NCBI GenBank assembly: GCA_015064255.1
Contig: SVSP01000014.1
Location: 1-58,034 of the forward strand
Source: Oscillospiraceae bacterium
Lineage (GTDB): Bacteria > Bacillota > Clostridia > Oscillospirales > CAG-272
Direction of reading: 5' to 3'
Length of the DNA stretch: 58,034 nt
Shown here piece by piece: positions 33,709 to 42,295 of this stretch. Positions within the stretch are counted from its first letter, which is position 1; each line of letters begins with the position of its first letter. The notes beneath the pieces were generated by a model. It saw only the letters and a list, made by a program, of their open reading frames with translations. It did no database searches and had not been told where the DNA came from. Made by a program: the position numbers and the translations under genes.

Positions 33709-34422
33709 TTAATAATAAAAAATACTTTCATTTATCCTTCTGAATTCTTCAAGCATACTGTCAAAGAACTTGTCGTACTTTGCGGGAACAGAATATATAG
33801 TAGCTCCCTTCGAGATAAAGTAGCAATTTTCGGAATCTATATAGAGGCATATGTCGCAATCTGATCTGAAAAGCATATCGCTACTGCAGCTATAAAGCCC
33901 AACACAAATATTATACTGCGCAACTTCATAGATCTCTTTTTTTACGATGTTTTCACCTCGCATTATATCATTTACTGTGTCTATCTCTTTCTCGGTAAGT
34001 ATATGTCCGACCTTGCCGAGCTTATAACCGTTAAAGGTATAATAAAATCCCAGATGATCAAGTTGTACCCCTTCTGTTATACATTTTTCGACGTAATCGT
34101 ATCTGTCTTCACGGCAATAATACGAAAGGCCCGGCGAAATAAATACTCCATCATAACTTATATGGAATCGTTGACCGTACTCTTTTGAAAGTAAGACGGG
34201 AACGTTTTTATTTGTTATTTCAAGCTCTCTGTATAGATCGGTAAAAAGATATACACTTGACGAAAGAAGCTTATACGTTTCTCCGTTAAAGCTTATAGAC
34301 CCGTCATCGTTCCAAAATCCCTGATTTGCACGCATTTCGTCGATCTTATCACACCCGACAAGCGGCAAAGCGAGCATAAGAAGCGCAAGTATAAGCGCGG
34401 CTGTGCGGATGAATTTTTTCAT
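33709..34422 (-). CDS. Lipoprotein, paralogue of the next gene
   Basis: The 237-aa product has a lipoprotein signal ending in LPLVGC (C24) and continues with KIDEMRAN-GFWNDDGSISFNGETYKLL, almost the same as its neighbour at 34495. The body differs more. Not recognised as a known family. It is the last gene after the YtrA-type ABC operon, 72 bp after its paralogue, and may be co-transcribed. Likely on the outer membrane face as an accessory to the transporter. Confidence 0.8.
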   Translation of the reverse strand: MKKFIRTAALILALLMLALPLVGCDKIDEMRANQGFWNDDGSISFNGETYKLLSSSVYLFTDLYRELEITNKNVPVLLSKEYGQRFHISYDGVFISPGLSYYCREDRYDYVEKCITEGVQLDHLGFYYTFNGYKLGKVGHILTEKEIDTVNDIMRGENIVKKEIYEVAQYNICVGLYSCSSDMLFRSDCDICLYIDSENCYFISKGATIYSVPAKYDKFFDSMLEEFRRINESIFYY

Positions 34423-34494
34423 TTCTTTTCTCCTTTCAGATATGTTTCGGATTTTGATACATATGTATGCATATTGTTTATACCTTTAAAGGGT

Positions 34495-35256
34495 TTACGA
34501 AAAACTTTTGAGGTACTCTTTAAACATATTGTCAAACAGCGTGTCATACTCTTTGGGGACTGAATATGCAAAATCTCCGTCGGATATAAAGTAACGGTTA
34601 CTATGAAAATCGGGCTTAAAGAAAATTATAAATTCGCTTTCCCTTCTGAACAACATATCATCACTGCAACGATATATCTTTATACTGTTATAATACTTCG
34701 ACCAATTGCGTTTCCAATCACTGTAATTTAGTCCTTCCACAGACATCATTATATCAATAATTGTATCCGTTTCTTCTTCTGCAAATATATGTCCTACCTC
34801 TTTGCTGTGAAAATCTTTCGCCAGATAGACGGATCCTCCGTTTTCATATGGGTAGTAATAAAATCCCAAATAATCCATATTACCGTTTTGCTTTATACTC
34901 TGCTCAACGTAGTCATACTTATCTTCACGGCAGTAAACGTTATATCGGTCGCCCACTAAAGCTCTAATAAACAATTTGTCAAAAGTTATATGGGCATCGG
35001 TTCCGTATTCTTCCGAAAGTAACACAGGAACGTTTTTCTCTGTTATATCAAGTTCGCCGGTCGGATTTATTATGAGATAAAGATATGTACTCGGTGAAAG
35101 AAGCTTATACGTTTCTCCGTTAAAGCTTATGGACCCGTCATCGTTCCAAAATCCGTGATTTGCGCGCATTTCGTCGATCTTGTCGCAGCCGACAAGCGGC
35201 AAAGCGAGCATAAGAAGCGCAAGTATAAGCGCGGCTGCGCGGATAGCTTTTTTCAT
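34495..35256 (-). CDS. Lipoprotein, paralogue, next to an ABC transporter
   Basis: The 253-aa product starts at the ATG at 35256 (GGAGGGAG upstream), which gives a clean lipoprotein signal ending LPLVGC; an earlier in-frame ATG at 35280 would overlap the permease stop and spoil the signal. The N-terminal 60 residues match the paralogue at 33709 at both protein and DNA level, while the rest has diverged, including an extra segment with KQNGNMDYLGFYYYP. It is directly downstream of the permease. Inferred role: surface subunit or sensor for that transporter. Confidence 0.82.
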   Translation of the reverse strand: MKKAIRAAALILALLMLALPLVGCDKIDEMRANHGFWNDDGSISFNGETYKLLSPSTYLYLIINPTGELDITEKNVPVLLSEEYGTDAHITFDKLFIRALVGDRYNVYCREDKYDYVEQSIKQNGNMDYLGFYYYPYENGGSVYLAKDFHSKEVGHIFAEEETDTIIDIMMSVEGLNYSDWKRNWSKYYNSIKIYRCSDDMLFRRESEFIIFFKPDFHSNRYFISDGDFAYSVPKEYDTLFDNMFKEYLKSFS

Positions 35257-35272
35257 TTTGTTTCTCCCTCCA

Positions 35273-36094
35273 TCACTCAAGATTCAGTTTTTTCGTTATA
35301 ATCTTCTTGTTGATAAAGAATAAGAGCGCCGACATTCCCGCGTTGACAGCTATTCCCGTGCAGAAGATTATGTGGAAAGAGGCAAACGTGTGATTTTGGA
35401 AGAAGGTGAATATAGGCTCAAGCACGCCTGCAAGCTCAAGAACGGTAAATACTACCATAAGTACTGTGGAAAGTATCTGAACAAGCAGATAATAACCGAA
35501 AAATGTGAGTACAGCCATAAACACGCGGTTTTTGCGCGCCATCTGTCCGATGGATATACAGGTGTAATATACAAGCATAGTAAATACAGCCGACACCGCT
35601 GTCAAAATAAGCATTTCTATGCCGTATAATACAACGTGTGCTGCTATTTCCGCGGGGACACTGTTAAAGAAACGCGAGATAAGATAAACAGCGGCTTTTA
35701 TGACTTCTATAAGCACGTCGCCTGCGCTCAGAATAACGAGAGCAAGAAGTGCCGTAAATATTGCGATAAGCTGGAAAATTATCGCACCGAGAAGCTTTAT
35801 CAGAATATGCTGTGCCGGTGTTATCGGCAGAGTAAAGGTCAGATAACCCTCGGCTGTGAATAAGTTTTTGTAAAATCTTATTATGGCTACTATGACAGAC
35901 ATAAACATACACGCCATAATCCCTACGAAAACGGCTATAAGCGACGACCAGAAAATTATACCGTAGGCAACTGTGTCACTTTCGAAAAATTGGATTATCC
36001 GCGCAACCGCCGCAATTATAAGAAGTATAACGTCTATCGGCAAAAGTATGCGCATATAAGATACAAGCTCGTATTTTAACAGTTTCTTTACCAT
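35273..36094 (-). CDS. ABC-2 type transporter permease
   Basis: The 273-aa integral membrane protein has about six membrane segments (near 17-37, 48-72, 95-125, 160-185, 190-215 and 235-260). It overlaps the ATPase end by seven bases and has GGGAGG before its ATG. With the GntR and ATPase genes it matches the YtrA-YtrB-YtrC/D plan of Bacillus, where the transporter responds to cell-envelope-active peptides. Exported substrate unknown. Confidence 0.85.
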   Translation of the reverse strand: MVKKLLKYELVSYMRILLPIDVILLIIAAVARIIQFFESDTVAYGIIFWSSLIAVFVGIMACMFMSVIVAIIRFYKNLFTAEGYLTFTLPITPAQHILIKLLGAIIFQLIAIFTALLALVILSAGDVLIEVIKAAVYLISRFFNSVPAEIAAHVVLYGIEMLILTAVSAVFTMLVYYTCISIGQMARKNRVFMAVLTFFGYYLLVQILSTVLMVVFTVLELAGVLEPIFTFFQNHTFASFHIIFCTGIAVNAGMSALLFFINKKIITKKLNLE

Positions 36095-36786
36095 CTGAAT
36101 ACCTCCCTGAAAAGTTCGTCAACGCTTTTCTGATGCTCCTGGCGTATCTCATCGACAGTTTTTTGCAGTACGACCTTTCCGTCTTTAAGGAAAATGACTT
36201 CGTCGAGTATCTGCTCGATGTCTGAAATAAGATGCGTCGAAATAAGCACGGTCGCCTCGGGGTTATAGTTGTTTATTATCGTGCGGATAACGTAATCGCG
36301 CGCGGCGGGGTCAACTCCCGCTATCGGCTCGTCAAGCACGTAAAGCTTGGCGTTTCTGCTCATTGTGAGAATAAGACAGACCTTTTCCTTGTTACCCTTT
36401 GAGAGTGTTTTAAGCTTCATTTCGGGAGATACCCCGAGCTTTGTCAGCATTTCGTATGCAAGCTCCTCTCTGAAGTCCTCGTAAAAGTCCTTGAAGAAAT
36501 CTACTATCTGCTTTACCGTCATATAAGAATTAAGATAGTTATTATCGGGCAGATATGCGACCTCCTTCTTACTCTCGACTCCGGGAGTATTGCCGTTTAT
36601 GGTGATAGACCCCTCGTCTGCTGTGAGAAGTCCGTTTATAAGCTTTATAAGCGTGGTTTTGCCCGATCCGTTGGGACCGAGGATGCCGATTATTTTTCCG
36701 TTTGTCAGCGTTATACTTACGTCGTTCAGTGCTACGACGCTGCTGTAACGCTTTACAAGATTTTTAGTACAAAGCAGTTCGCTCAT
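36088..36786 (-). CDS. ABC transporter ATP-binding protein (YtrB-like)
   Basis: The 232-aa ATPase has Walker A GPNGSGKT (37-44), signature LSKGN (128-132, an atypical form with Asn after Gly), Walker B KLYVLDEP with catalytic E153, and the STH switch histidine. Start at 36786 is taken because GGAAAG precedes it; upstream in-frame ATGs overlap the regulator. It powers the permease encoded next and is a typical antibiotic-peptide export or envelope-stress module. Confidence 0.92.
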   Translation of the reverse strand: MSELLCTKNLVKRYSSVVALNDVSITLTNGKIIGILGPNGSGKTTLIKLINGLLTADEGSITINGNTPGVESKKEVAYLPDNNYLNSYMTVKQIVDFFKDFYEDFREELAYEMLTKLGVSPEMKLKTLSKGNKEKVCLILTMSRNAKLYVLDEPIAGVDPAARDYVIRTIINNYNPEATVLISTHLISDIEQILDEVIFLKDGKVVLQKTVDEIRQEHQKSVDELFREVFRW

Positions 36787-36839
36787 TTTATCTTCTTTCC
36801 TTTCGTGAAATGATATAATATAGGACCGGTTTAAGTGTT

Positions 36840-37193
36840 TTACCAATTTTTGACGTATTTTTTTGTTTCCTCAACACTGAGTCCGAGCGCGTTCATTGAT
36901 TCGAAATACGCCTTCGTTTTTTCTTCGATCATTTTTTTGAGAGTGTCTTTGGCAAGCGATATATCCTCGGCGGCATACCAGCCCGAGCCGCGTTGGGAGT
37001 AAAGTATTCCCTTCTCCTCAAGTATCTCGAAGGAATGCTGCACCGTGTTCGGATTTACCCCTGCCGCTACGGCAACTTCGCGTACCGAAAGAAGCTTTTC
37101 TCCGGGTGCAAATTCCCCAAGCGCTATCCTCAGACATACCTGCTCGCAAATCTGAGGGCATATCGCTCTGTCTTTGTCGAGTTTCCACTGCAT
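36840..37193 (-). CDS. GntR family regulator, YtrA subfamily
   Basis: The 117-aa product has the GntR winged helix (PGEKLLSVREVAVAAGVNPNT at about residues 34-54; YSQRGSGWY wing) and only a short two-helix tail, as in YtrA. It usually represses its own ABC operon. The GTG at 37202 fuses with the GGAGG ribosome site, so the ATG at 37193, nine bases from it, is preferred. It is the first gene of the operon. Confidence 0.9.
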   Translation of the reverse strand: MQWKLDKDRAICPQICEQVCLRIALGEFAPGEKLLSVREVAVAAGVNPNTVQHSFEILEEKGILYSQRGSGWYAAEDISLAKDTLKKMIEEKTKAYFESMNALGLSVEETKKYVKNW

Positions 37194-37238
37194 AAGATTC
37201 ACCTCCTGTTATGCCAACTGTACTACCTCACTAATACA

Positions 37239-37267
37239 ATAATACAGTATTTTTTCGGATTTGTCAA
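37239..37267 (-). promoter_or_regulatory. Promoter and probable operator of the YtrA operon
   Basis: Minus strand TTGACA (37262-37267), 17-bp spacer, TATTAT (37239-37244). The dyad AATAC-A-GTATT (37241-37251) lies across the -10/spacer junction and is a candidate autoregulatory operator. Confidence 0.7.
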
Positions 37268-37295
37268 TAGCCTTAAAAAATTAATATAATTTTTC

Positions 37296-37324
37296 TTGAC
37301 AAAATGAGGGATTTGTGGCAAAAT
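37296..37324 (+). promoter_or_regulatory. Promoter of sigI
   Basis: TTGACA, 17-bp spacer ending TTGTGG, CAAAAT. Its spacer resembles the one in front of the cohesin-domain gene. Confidence 0.7.
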
Positions 37325-37419
37325 TACTTATGAAAACACAAAATATAACTTTATATCACGTAAATACACCGAAAATAAATTTTCTCTTTCGTAATCTGAT
37401 ATTGGGAGGATATTTCCTG

Positions 37420-38145
37420 ATGAGAAAAGATGATATGCTTGTTGCTCTCATAAACGAAGCAAAGGAAGACGTAAACGCGGCAGACGAAATGATCCGCACG
37501 TATATGCCCTTCATAAAAAACGAAACCGCCAAATTTCTAAGGCGACCCGTCATAGAAGAAAACGACTGTGAACTCAGCATCGCTATGATGGCTTTTTATG
37601 AGGCCGTGCAGGGTTATTCTCAGATGCGCGGCGCGTTTTTCAGTTACGCTTCGGTACATATAAAGAGCAGACTTATAGACTACGCGCGTAAAGAACGCAA
37701 GCACAAAAATTTAACACCGCTTGAAACTGCCGATGGCGATGAAGATGAGATGTCAGTGACGGATAAGCTCACCGACGGATCGGATCACGCCGAGGAATTC
37801 TCCGAGAGAAACGCCGCACGCTCCGAAATTGAGAAATTTACAAAAGAGCTTGAAGAATTCGGACTCAGCCTTTCGGACGTTTCCGACCACTGTCCGCAGC
37901 AGCAAAGAACGCTCGAGGCCTGCCGGAAAGCACTCGACTATGCCAAAGAAAATCAAGAAATTCTTGACGAATTTCTTCGCACAAAAAGACTTCCGATCGC
38001 ACAGCTTTCGCTCGGCGGCGGAGTAGAGCGAAAAACGCTCGAAAGACACAGAAAATATATGGTAGCTCTCCTTCTCGCCTGTACGAACGGATTTGAGATA
38101 ATACGCGGTCATATAAAGCTCGTTTTGTCTTCCGAGAAGATATGA
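37420..38145 (+). CDS. sigI: RNA polymerase sigma factor SigI family
   Basis: The 241-aa product has sigma-70 region 2 (about 10-95: INEAKEDVNAADEMI, then AVQGYSQMRGAFFSYASVHIKSRLIDYARKE) and the SigI-type C-terminal DNA-binding domain (about 175-235, ERKTLERHRKYMVALLLA). SigI factors direct heat-shock or, in cellulolytic Clostridia, polysaccharide-responsive genes. GGAGG precedes the ATG at 37420, giving the usual family N-terminus. The partner RsgI-like gene follows 45 bp later. Confidence 0.93.
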   Translation: MRKDDMLVALINEAKEDVNAADEMIRTYMPFIKNETAKFLRRPVIEENDCELSIAMMAFYEAVQGYSQMRGAFFSYASVHIKSRLIDYARKERKHKNLTPLETADGDEDEMSVTDKLTDGSDHAEEFSERNAARSEIEKFTKELEEFGLSLSDVSDHCPQQQRTLEACRKALDYAKENQEILDEFLRTKRLPIAQLSLGGGVERKTLERHRKYMVALLLACTNGFEIIRGHIKLVLSSEKI

Positions 38146-38190
38146 AAACGCTTTCGCCAATACTAAACTAAGAAAGGAATTATCTTAACT

Positions 38191-39072
38191 ATGAAATATA
38201 TCGTTATGGAATGCCATAGATCTTACGCTGTACTTCTTGACGAAAACGGAAAATTTGTAAAAGCCGCAAATATGAACTATGTTGTCGGACAGACGGTGAC
38301 AGATCCCGTTATTATGAAAAGACAAAGATCACGCACAAGCACCCGCGCCGCGTGGATCCAAGCTTTCGGAGCTATTGCCGCTTGTCTTATTCTTGTTCTC
38401 GGCTTCGGATACTATCAGAATAATCTGTTTTGCTACTCTTCTATAACTATGTCCATAAACCCCGAGGTCAGAATCGAGCTTAACCGCAAGGGTGAAGTAA
38501 TCGACGTCGTCGGAACGAACGATGACGGAGTAAAGCTTGTTGAAAATTATGATTTTCACGGAAAAGACAAGATAACGGTTGCCGACGAGCTTATTTCCCG
38601 CGCAAGAGAGATGGGATATCTTACAGATGCGGGTGATATATCATTCGACATAAACGCGCCCGATCAAAAGCTGCTTGAACAGTACAGCAGCGAGATAAGC
38701 CGACAGGTAACCGAATATCTGAGCAATCTTTTCGGCGGTGCGGATACAAATATTTCAAACGGTCACATTACGATCACGGTAGAAATAAAGAAACCGGACG
38801 GAAATACCGATCCGGGCGGAAGCACCAATCCGAACGATTCCCCGTCACCGAATCTTCTTTCGATAGAAGAAGTCAAGAGTATCGTTCTTGATCACGCGAA
38901 ATTGAATGCCGCAGACGTTGTTTCATTTTCCGAAATTTCACTCGAAACGGAAAACGGCGTACAGATATACGAGCTTGAATTTACAAGCGCAACTCTTGAG
39001 TATGAGTACAAAATAAACGCTCTTACGGGTGCGATCATAGAATTTGACTCTGAAGAGATCGACGATGACTGA
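38191..39072 (+). CDS. RsgI-like anti-sigma-I factor with PepSY-type outer domain
   Basis: The 293-aa product starts with the RsgI N-terminal domain (1-45: MKYIVMECHRSYAVLLDENG), which binds SigI, then one membrane segment (53-75), the conserved SSITMSINPEVRIELNRKG outer segment (83-101), a Pro/Asp/Gly linker (200-220) and a C-terminal PepSY-like domain (225-293: LSIEEVKSIVLDHA, YEYKINALTGAIIEFD). In Clostridium thermocellum the outer part carries carbohydrate-binding modules that sense polysaccharide; here a PepSY domain would take that place. Confidence 0.9.
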   Translation: MKYIVMECHRSYAVLLDENGKFVKAANMNYVVGQTVTDPVIMKRQRSRTSTRAAWIQAFGAIAACLILVLGFGYYQNNLFCYSSITMSINPEVRIELNRKGEVIDVVGTNDDGVKLVENYDFHGKDKITVADELISRAREMGYLTDAGDISFDINAPDQKLLEQYSSEISRQVTEYLSNLFGGADTNISNGHITITVEIKKPDGNTDPGGSTNPNDSPSPNLLSIEEVKSIVLDHAKLNAADVVSFSEISLETENGVQIYELEFTSATLEYEYKINALTGAIIEFDSEEIDDD

Positions 39073-39089
39073 ACTTACAGCTTAACTTT

Positions 39090-39114
39090 AAAGGAAGGGA
39101 TTTTCCCTTCCTTT
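39090..39114 (+). terminator. Terminator after sigI-rsgI
   Basis: AAAGGAAGGGA-TTT-TCCCTTCCTTT followed by a T-containing tract. Confidence 0.8.
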
Positions 39115-39280
39115 ATTGTTGGCAGTGGAAATAAACCCACAGGGATACGAATAAAAGCGGCGAGCCACTTTGATCGGTCATTCTCTCTTTTGTTTCGGTA
39201 TCCCTTTAAAAAAGCGACCCAAAATACGCAAAAAGGAATATATTGTCGATAAATTTTACGGTTTATATACAACTTAATAA

Positions 39281-39309
39281 TTGACAATATGAACGCCTTG
39301 TGGTAAAAT
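39281..39309 (+). promoter_or_regulatory. Promoter of the cohesin-domain gene
   Basis: TTGACA (39281-39286), 17-bp spacer ending TTGTGG, TAAAAT (39304-39309). Confidence 0.75.
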
Positions 39310-39384
39310 TGTATAATGTATAGGTATGAATACCCGTGCGGACTTCGCACTGCTTTATATAACAACAAATAGGGGCAAAATGCT

Positions 39385-40908
39385 ATGAAAAAACATTTCG
39401 GTATAATATTACTGATTTTAATATTATCGTTCACCGTGTTTGGAAGTCTTATCTCATCGGCGGAGCCGACTCCGAGATACGAGATTTCGGATCAGAGTAT
39501 AGAGGCGGGAACTTCGTTTTCGGTTATCGTTTCTCTTCAGGACAACCCCGGAATTATTTCGCTTAAATTCAAGGTAAATTACGACGAAAACTGCCTAAGA
39601 CTTGATTCGGTAGAGGACCTCGGGCTTCTCGAGGGATTTACAAATCCGTCACCCGATATCGGATCTCCTTATACTCTGCGTTGGAGCAACTCTCTGTGGT
39701 CCGATCATCTTTCACCCGGATCTACCGCAACGGGTGAGCTTATAAAGCTCAATTTCACCGCGATAGCTTCAAGAGAGGTCACTACCAAAATAACAGTTTC
39801 GCACGAGGAATCGTACAACTATAACGGCGGAAATTCCATAAATTTCGCAAACAGCGAAGCAACGATTACGATCAAGAAAAAATATTCGGTCACTTTTTAT
39901 GACGAGGACGGCACGACCGTAATATCAAGCGGAAAATATTTCACGGGAGATACTGTTACTCTTCCCGAAGAGCCTAAAAAGCCAAACGACGAAACGTACA
40001 AGTACAAATTCACGGGATGGACTCCCGCAGTTGCCGAAACGGTTACAAATACAGATCTCAAATATACGGCAACCTACACTCCCGAGCTTCTCTCGACAGA
40101 CAGCTCTGTTTCTTCGCTGAGCGTCACGGGCGTTCAGCTCGATCAAGCCTTCTCCCCCGAGCTTCTTCAGTACAGCGCGACGGTCGATTTTTCGGTGAGC
40201 ACTTTTGAAGTAATTTGCACTACCACGAACGAGTTTGCGACCTATGCGCTTGATACAAACGAGCTTAAGGTCGGAGAAAATATCATAAAAATGACGGTTA
40301 CTGCCGAAAACGGCGACAGCCGAACGATAACCTTCGTTATCACAAGAAAGCAGGACCCCAACTACGTTCCCGATAAGGACGCATCGCTCAGAACGTTCTC
40401 GGCTTCTACGGGCGTTCTTTCACCGTTCTTCCTTTCATCACAGAAGGATTACCTGCTTTACATAGAAAACTCTGTTACTTCGATAGTTTTTGAGGCTACC
40501 GCAAAAAGTGAAAAGGCTCTCTCGATAGTCGGAACCGGCGAACACGCGGTAAAGGGCGACAAAGCCGTGATAAGCATAATCTGTACGGCTGAAAACGGAA
40601 ACACCGAAACATATACGATAACCGTGATAAGACTTCCCGAGTATAACGGCAAGATCCCCGAATTTGTTTTCGAATCGGACAAACCCGTTACTCCGCCCGA
40701 TGATCCCACAAATCCTCCCGACGATCCCGAAGACCCGAACGGAAACGAAAATACAAACAATAATCAGGGCGGCACGACTTCCCCGAAGCCTAAAAAACCG
40801 AGCAAAACGGTCGTTGTTATAATAATAGCGGCTTCGATATGCGCCGCAATATCGCTTTCTGGCATAATTATTCTTCTCATAATGAGCAGAAAAAGTAAAA
40901 GAAAATAA
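39385..40908 (+). CDS. Membrane-anchored surface protein: cohesin-like, InlB-type and two cadherin-like domains
   Basis: The 507-aa product has a signal peptide (1-26), a cohesin-type beta-sandwich (about 30-165; NPGIISLKFKVNYDENCLRL, GLLEGFTNPSP), an InlB/Flg_new repeat (168-232; KYKFTGWTPA), two cadherin-like beta-sandwich domains (about 236-328 and 335-420; LSVTGVQLDQAFSPELLQYSATV), a Pro/Asp/Asn-rich spacer and a C-terminal membrane anchor with basic end (about 473-507). Cohesins bind dockerins in cellulosomes; no dockerin is encoded in the window, so the partner would be elsewhere. Located directly after sigI-rsgI. Confidence 0.85.
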   Translation: MKKHFGIILLILILSFTVFGSLISSAEPTPRYEISDQSIEAGTSFSVIVSLQDNPGIISLKFKVNYDENCLRLDSVEDLGLLEGFTNPSPDIGSPYTLRWSNSLWSDHLSPGSTATGELIKLNFTAIASREVTTKITVSHEESYNYNGGNSINFANSEATITIKKKYSVTFYDEDGTTVISSGKYFTGDTVTLPEEPKKPNDETYKYKFTGWTPAVAETVTNTDLKYTATYTPELLSTDSSVSSLSVTGVQLDQAFSPELLQYSATVDFSVSTFEVICTTTNEFATYALDTNELKVGENIIKMTVTAENGDSRTITFVITRKQDPNYVPDKDASLRTFSASTGVLSPFFLSSQKDYLLYIENSVTSIVFEATAKSEKALSIVGTGEHAVKGDKAVISIICTAENGNTETYTITVIRLPEYNGKIPEFVFESDKPVTPPDDPTNPPDDPEDPNGNENTNNNQGGTTSPKPKKPSKTVVVIIIAASICAAISLSGIIILLIMSRKSKRK

Positions 40909-40951
40909 AATTATTTAAGAATATTTGGTATAAAGAAAGGCAGTCAAAAAA

Positions 40952-42241
40952 ATGAGCAACAATGCAAAAAATTACAAGATAGAAACAAAATGTATTCAGG
41001 GAGGCTACACACCCGAAAACGGAGAACCGAGAGTTCTTCCCATATATCAGAGCACGACATACAAGTACGACTCGGCAGAGCATCTGGGCGACCTTTTCGA
41101 CCTCAAGGCTCCCGGTCATATGTATTCAAGAATATCTAACCCAACTCTTTCGGCAGTAGCGGAAAAGATCGCCACTCTCGAAGGCGGAGTGGGAGCTATG
41201 CTCACCTCTTCGGGACAAGCTGCAAGCCTTATTTCTGTGTTCAACATTACGTCCGCAGGACAGAACATCGTTTCCCTTTCGTCTATTTACGGCGGAACAA
41301 CAAACCTTTTTGCCGTAACTATGAAGCGTATGGGAATCGAAACAAGATTCGTTACTCCCGATATGACAGATGAAGAGGTTGAAGCTCAGATAGACGAGAA
41401 CACACGACTCATTTTCGGCGAAACCATCGCAAATCCCGCGCTCACCGTTCTCGATATCGAAAGATATGCTGCTCTCGCTCACCGCCACAATATTCCTCTG
41501 GTTGTGGATAACACCTTTGCAACACCCGTACTCTGCCGTCCGATAGAATTCGGCGCAGATATCGTTATTCATTCCACAACAAAGTATATGGACGGCCACG
41601 CATCGACTGTCGGCGGCGTTATCGTTGACAGCGGTAACTTTGACTGGGAAGCTTCGGGCAAATTCCCCGAGCTTACACAGCCCGACGCGTCTTATCACGG
41701 CGTGGTATATACCGAGTCCTTCGGAAATTCGGCTTACATAAGCAAGGCTTGCTGTCAGCTTATGCGCGACCTCGGAACGACTCCCTCACCGCTTTCTGCA
41801 TTTATTATCAACCTCGGACTTGAATCTCTCGCGCTTAGAATGGAACGCCATTCGGAAAACGCGCTCAAGGTTGCAAAGTACCTCTCAACAAACGACAAGG
41901 TGGTATGGGTAAGCTATCCGAAGCTTGAAGGCGACTCGCAGTATGCTCTTGCAGAGAAATATCTTCCCATCGGTGCATCGGGCGTTATTTCCTTCGGAAT
42001 CAAGGGCGGACGCGATGCGGCTATGAAGTTTATGAACTCGCTCAGACTTGCCGCTATCGTCGTTCACGTTGCAGACGCGCGCACATCGGTCCTCCACCCC
42101 GCAAGCACGACTCACCGTCAGCTCACCGACGAGCAGCTCGTTGCCGCAGGTATCGGTCCCGAGCTTGTACGCTTCTCTGTCGGAATTGAAAATGCCGACG
42201 ATATTATCGACGATATCGAGCAGGCACTTGCGCAGATATAA
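40952..42241 (+). CDS. metY: O-acetylhomoserine aminocarboxypropyltransferase
   Basis: The 429-aa PLP enzyme of the Cys/Met metabolism family has YSRISNPT (58-65), TSSGQAA, the VVDNTFATP block (D186) and PLP lysine K211 in HSTTKYMDGH. It makes homocysteine directly from O-acetylhomoserine and sulfide. The adjacent metA with Glu111 provides the O-acetyl ester. No riboswitch is visible in the 43 bp upstream, which carry only an AGAAAGGC ribosome site, so metY may be read with the cohesin gene or from an unseen promoter. Confidence 0.94.
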   Translation: MSNNAKNYKIETKCIQGGYTPENGEPRVLPIYQSTTYKYDSAEHLGDLFDLKAPGHMYSRISNPTLSAVAEKIATLEGGVGAMLTSSGQAASLISVFNITSAGQNIVSLSSIYGGTTNLFAVTMKRMGIETRFVTPDMTDEEVEAQIDENTRLIFGETIANPALTVLDIERYAALAHRHNIPLVVDNTFATPVLCRPIEFGADIVIHSTTKYMDGHASTVGGVIVDSGNFDWEASGKFPELTQPDASYHGVVYTESFGNSAYISKACCQLMRDLGTTPSPLSAFIINLGLESLALRMERHSENALKVAKYLSTNDKVVWVSYPKLEGDSQYALAEKYLPIGASGVISFGIKGGRDAAMKFMNSLRLAAIVVHVADARTSVLHPASTTHRQLTDEQLVAAGIGPELVRFSVGIENADDIIDDIEQALAQI

Positions 42242-42295
42242 GGGAGTCGATATGTAGCACCGCTTCCCAAAAGAAAAAGAAAGGACATAACATAA

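Noticed and set aside
40909-40951. SAM riboswitch or S-box in front of metY
   Set aside because: Only 43 bp lie between the genes and no S-box motif is visible.
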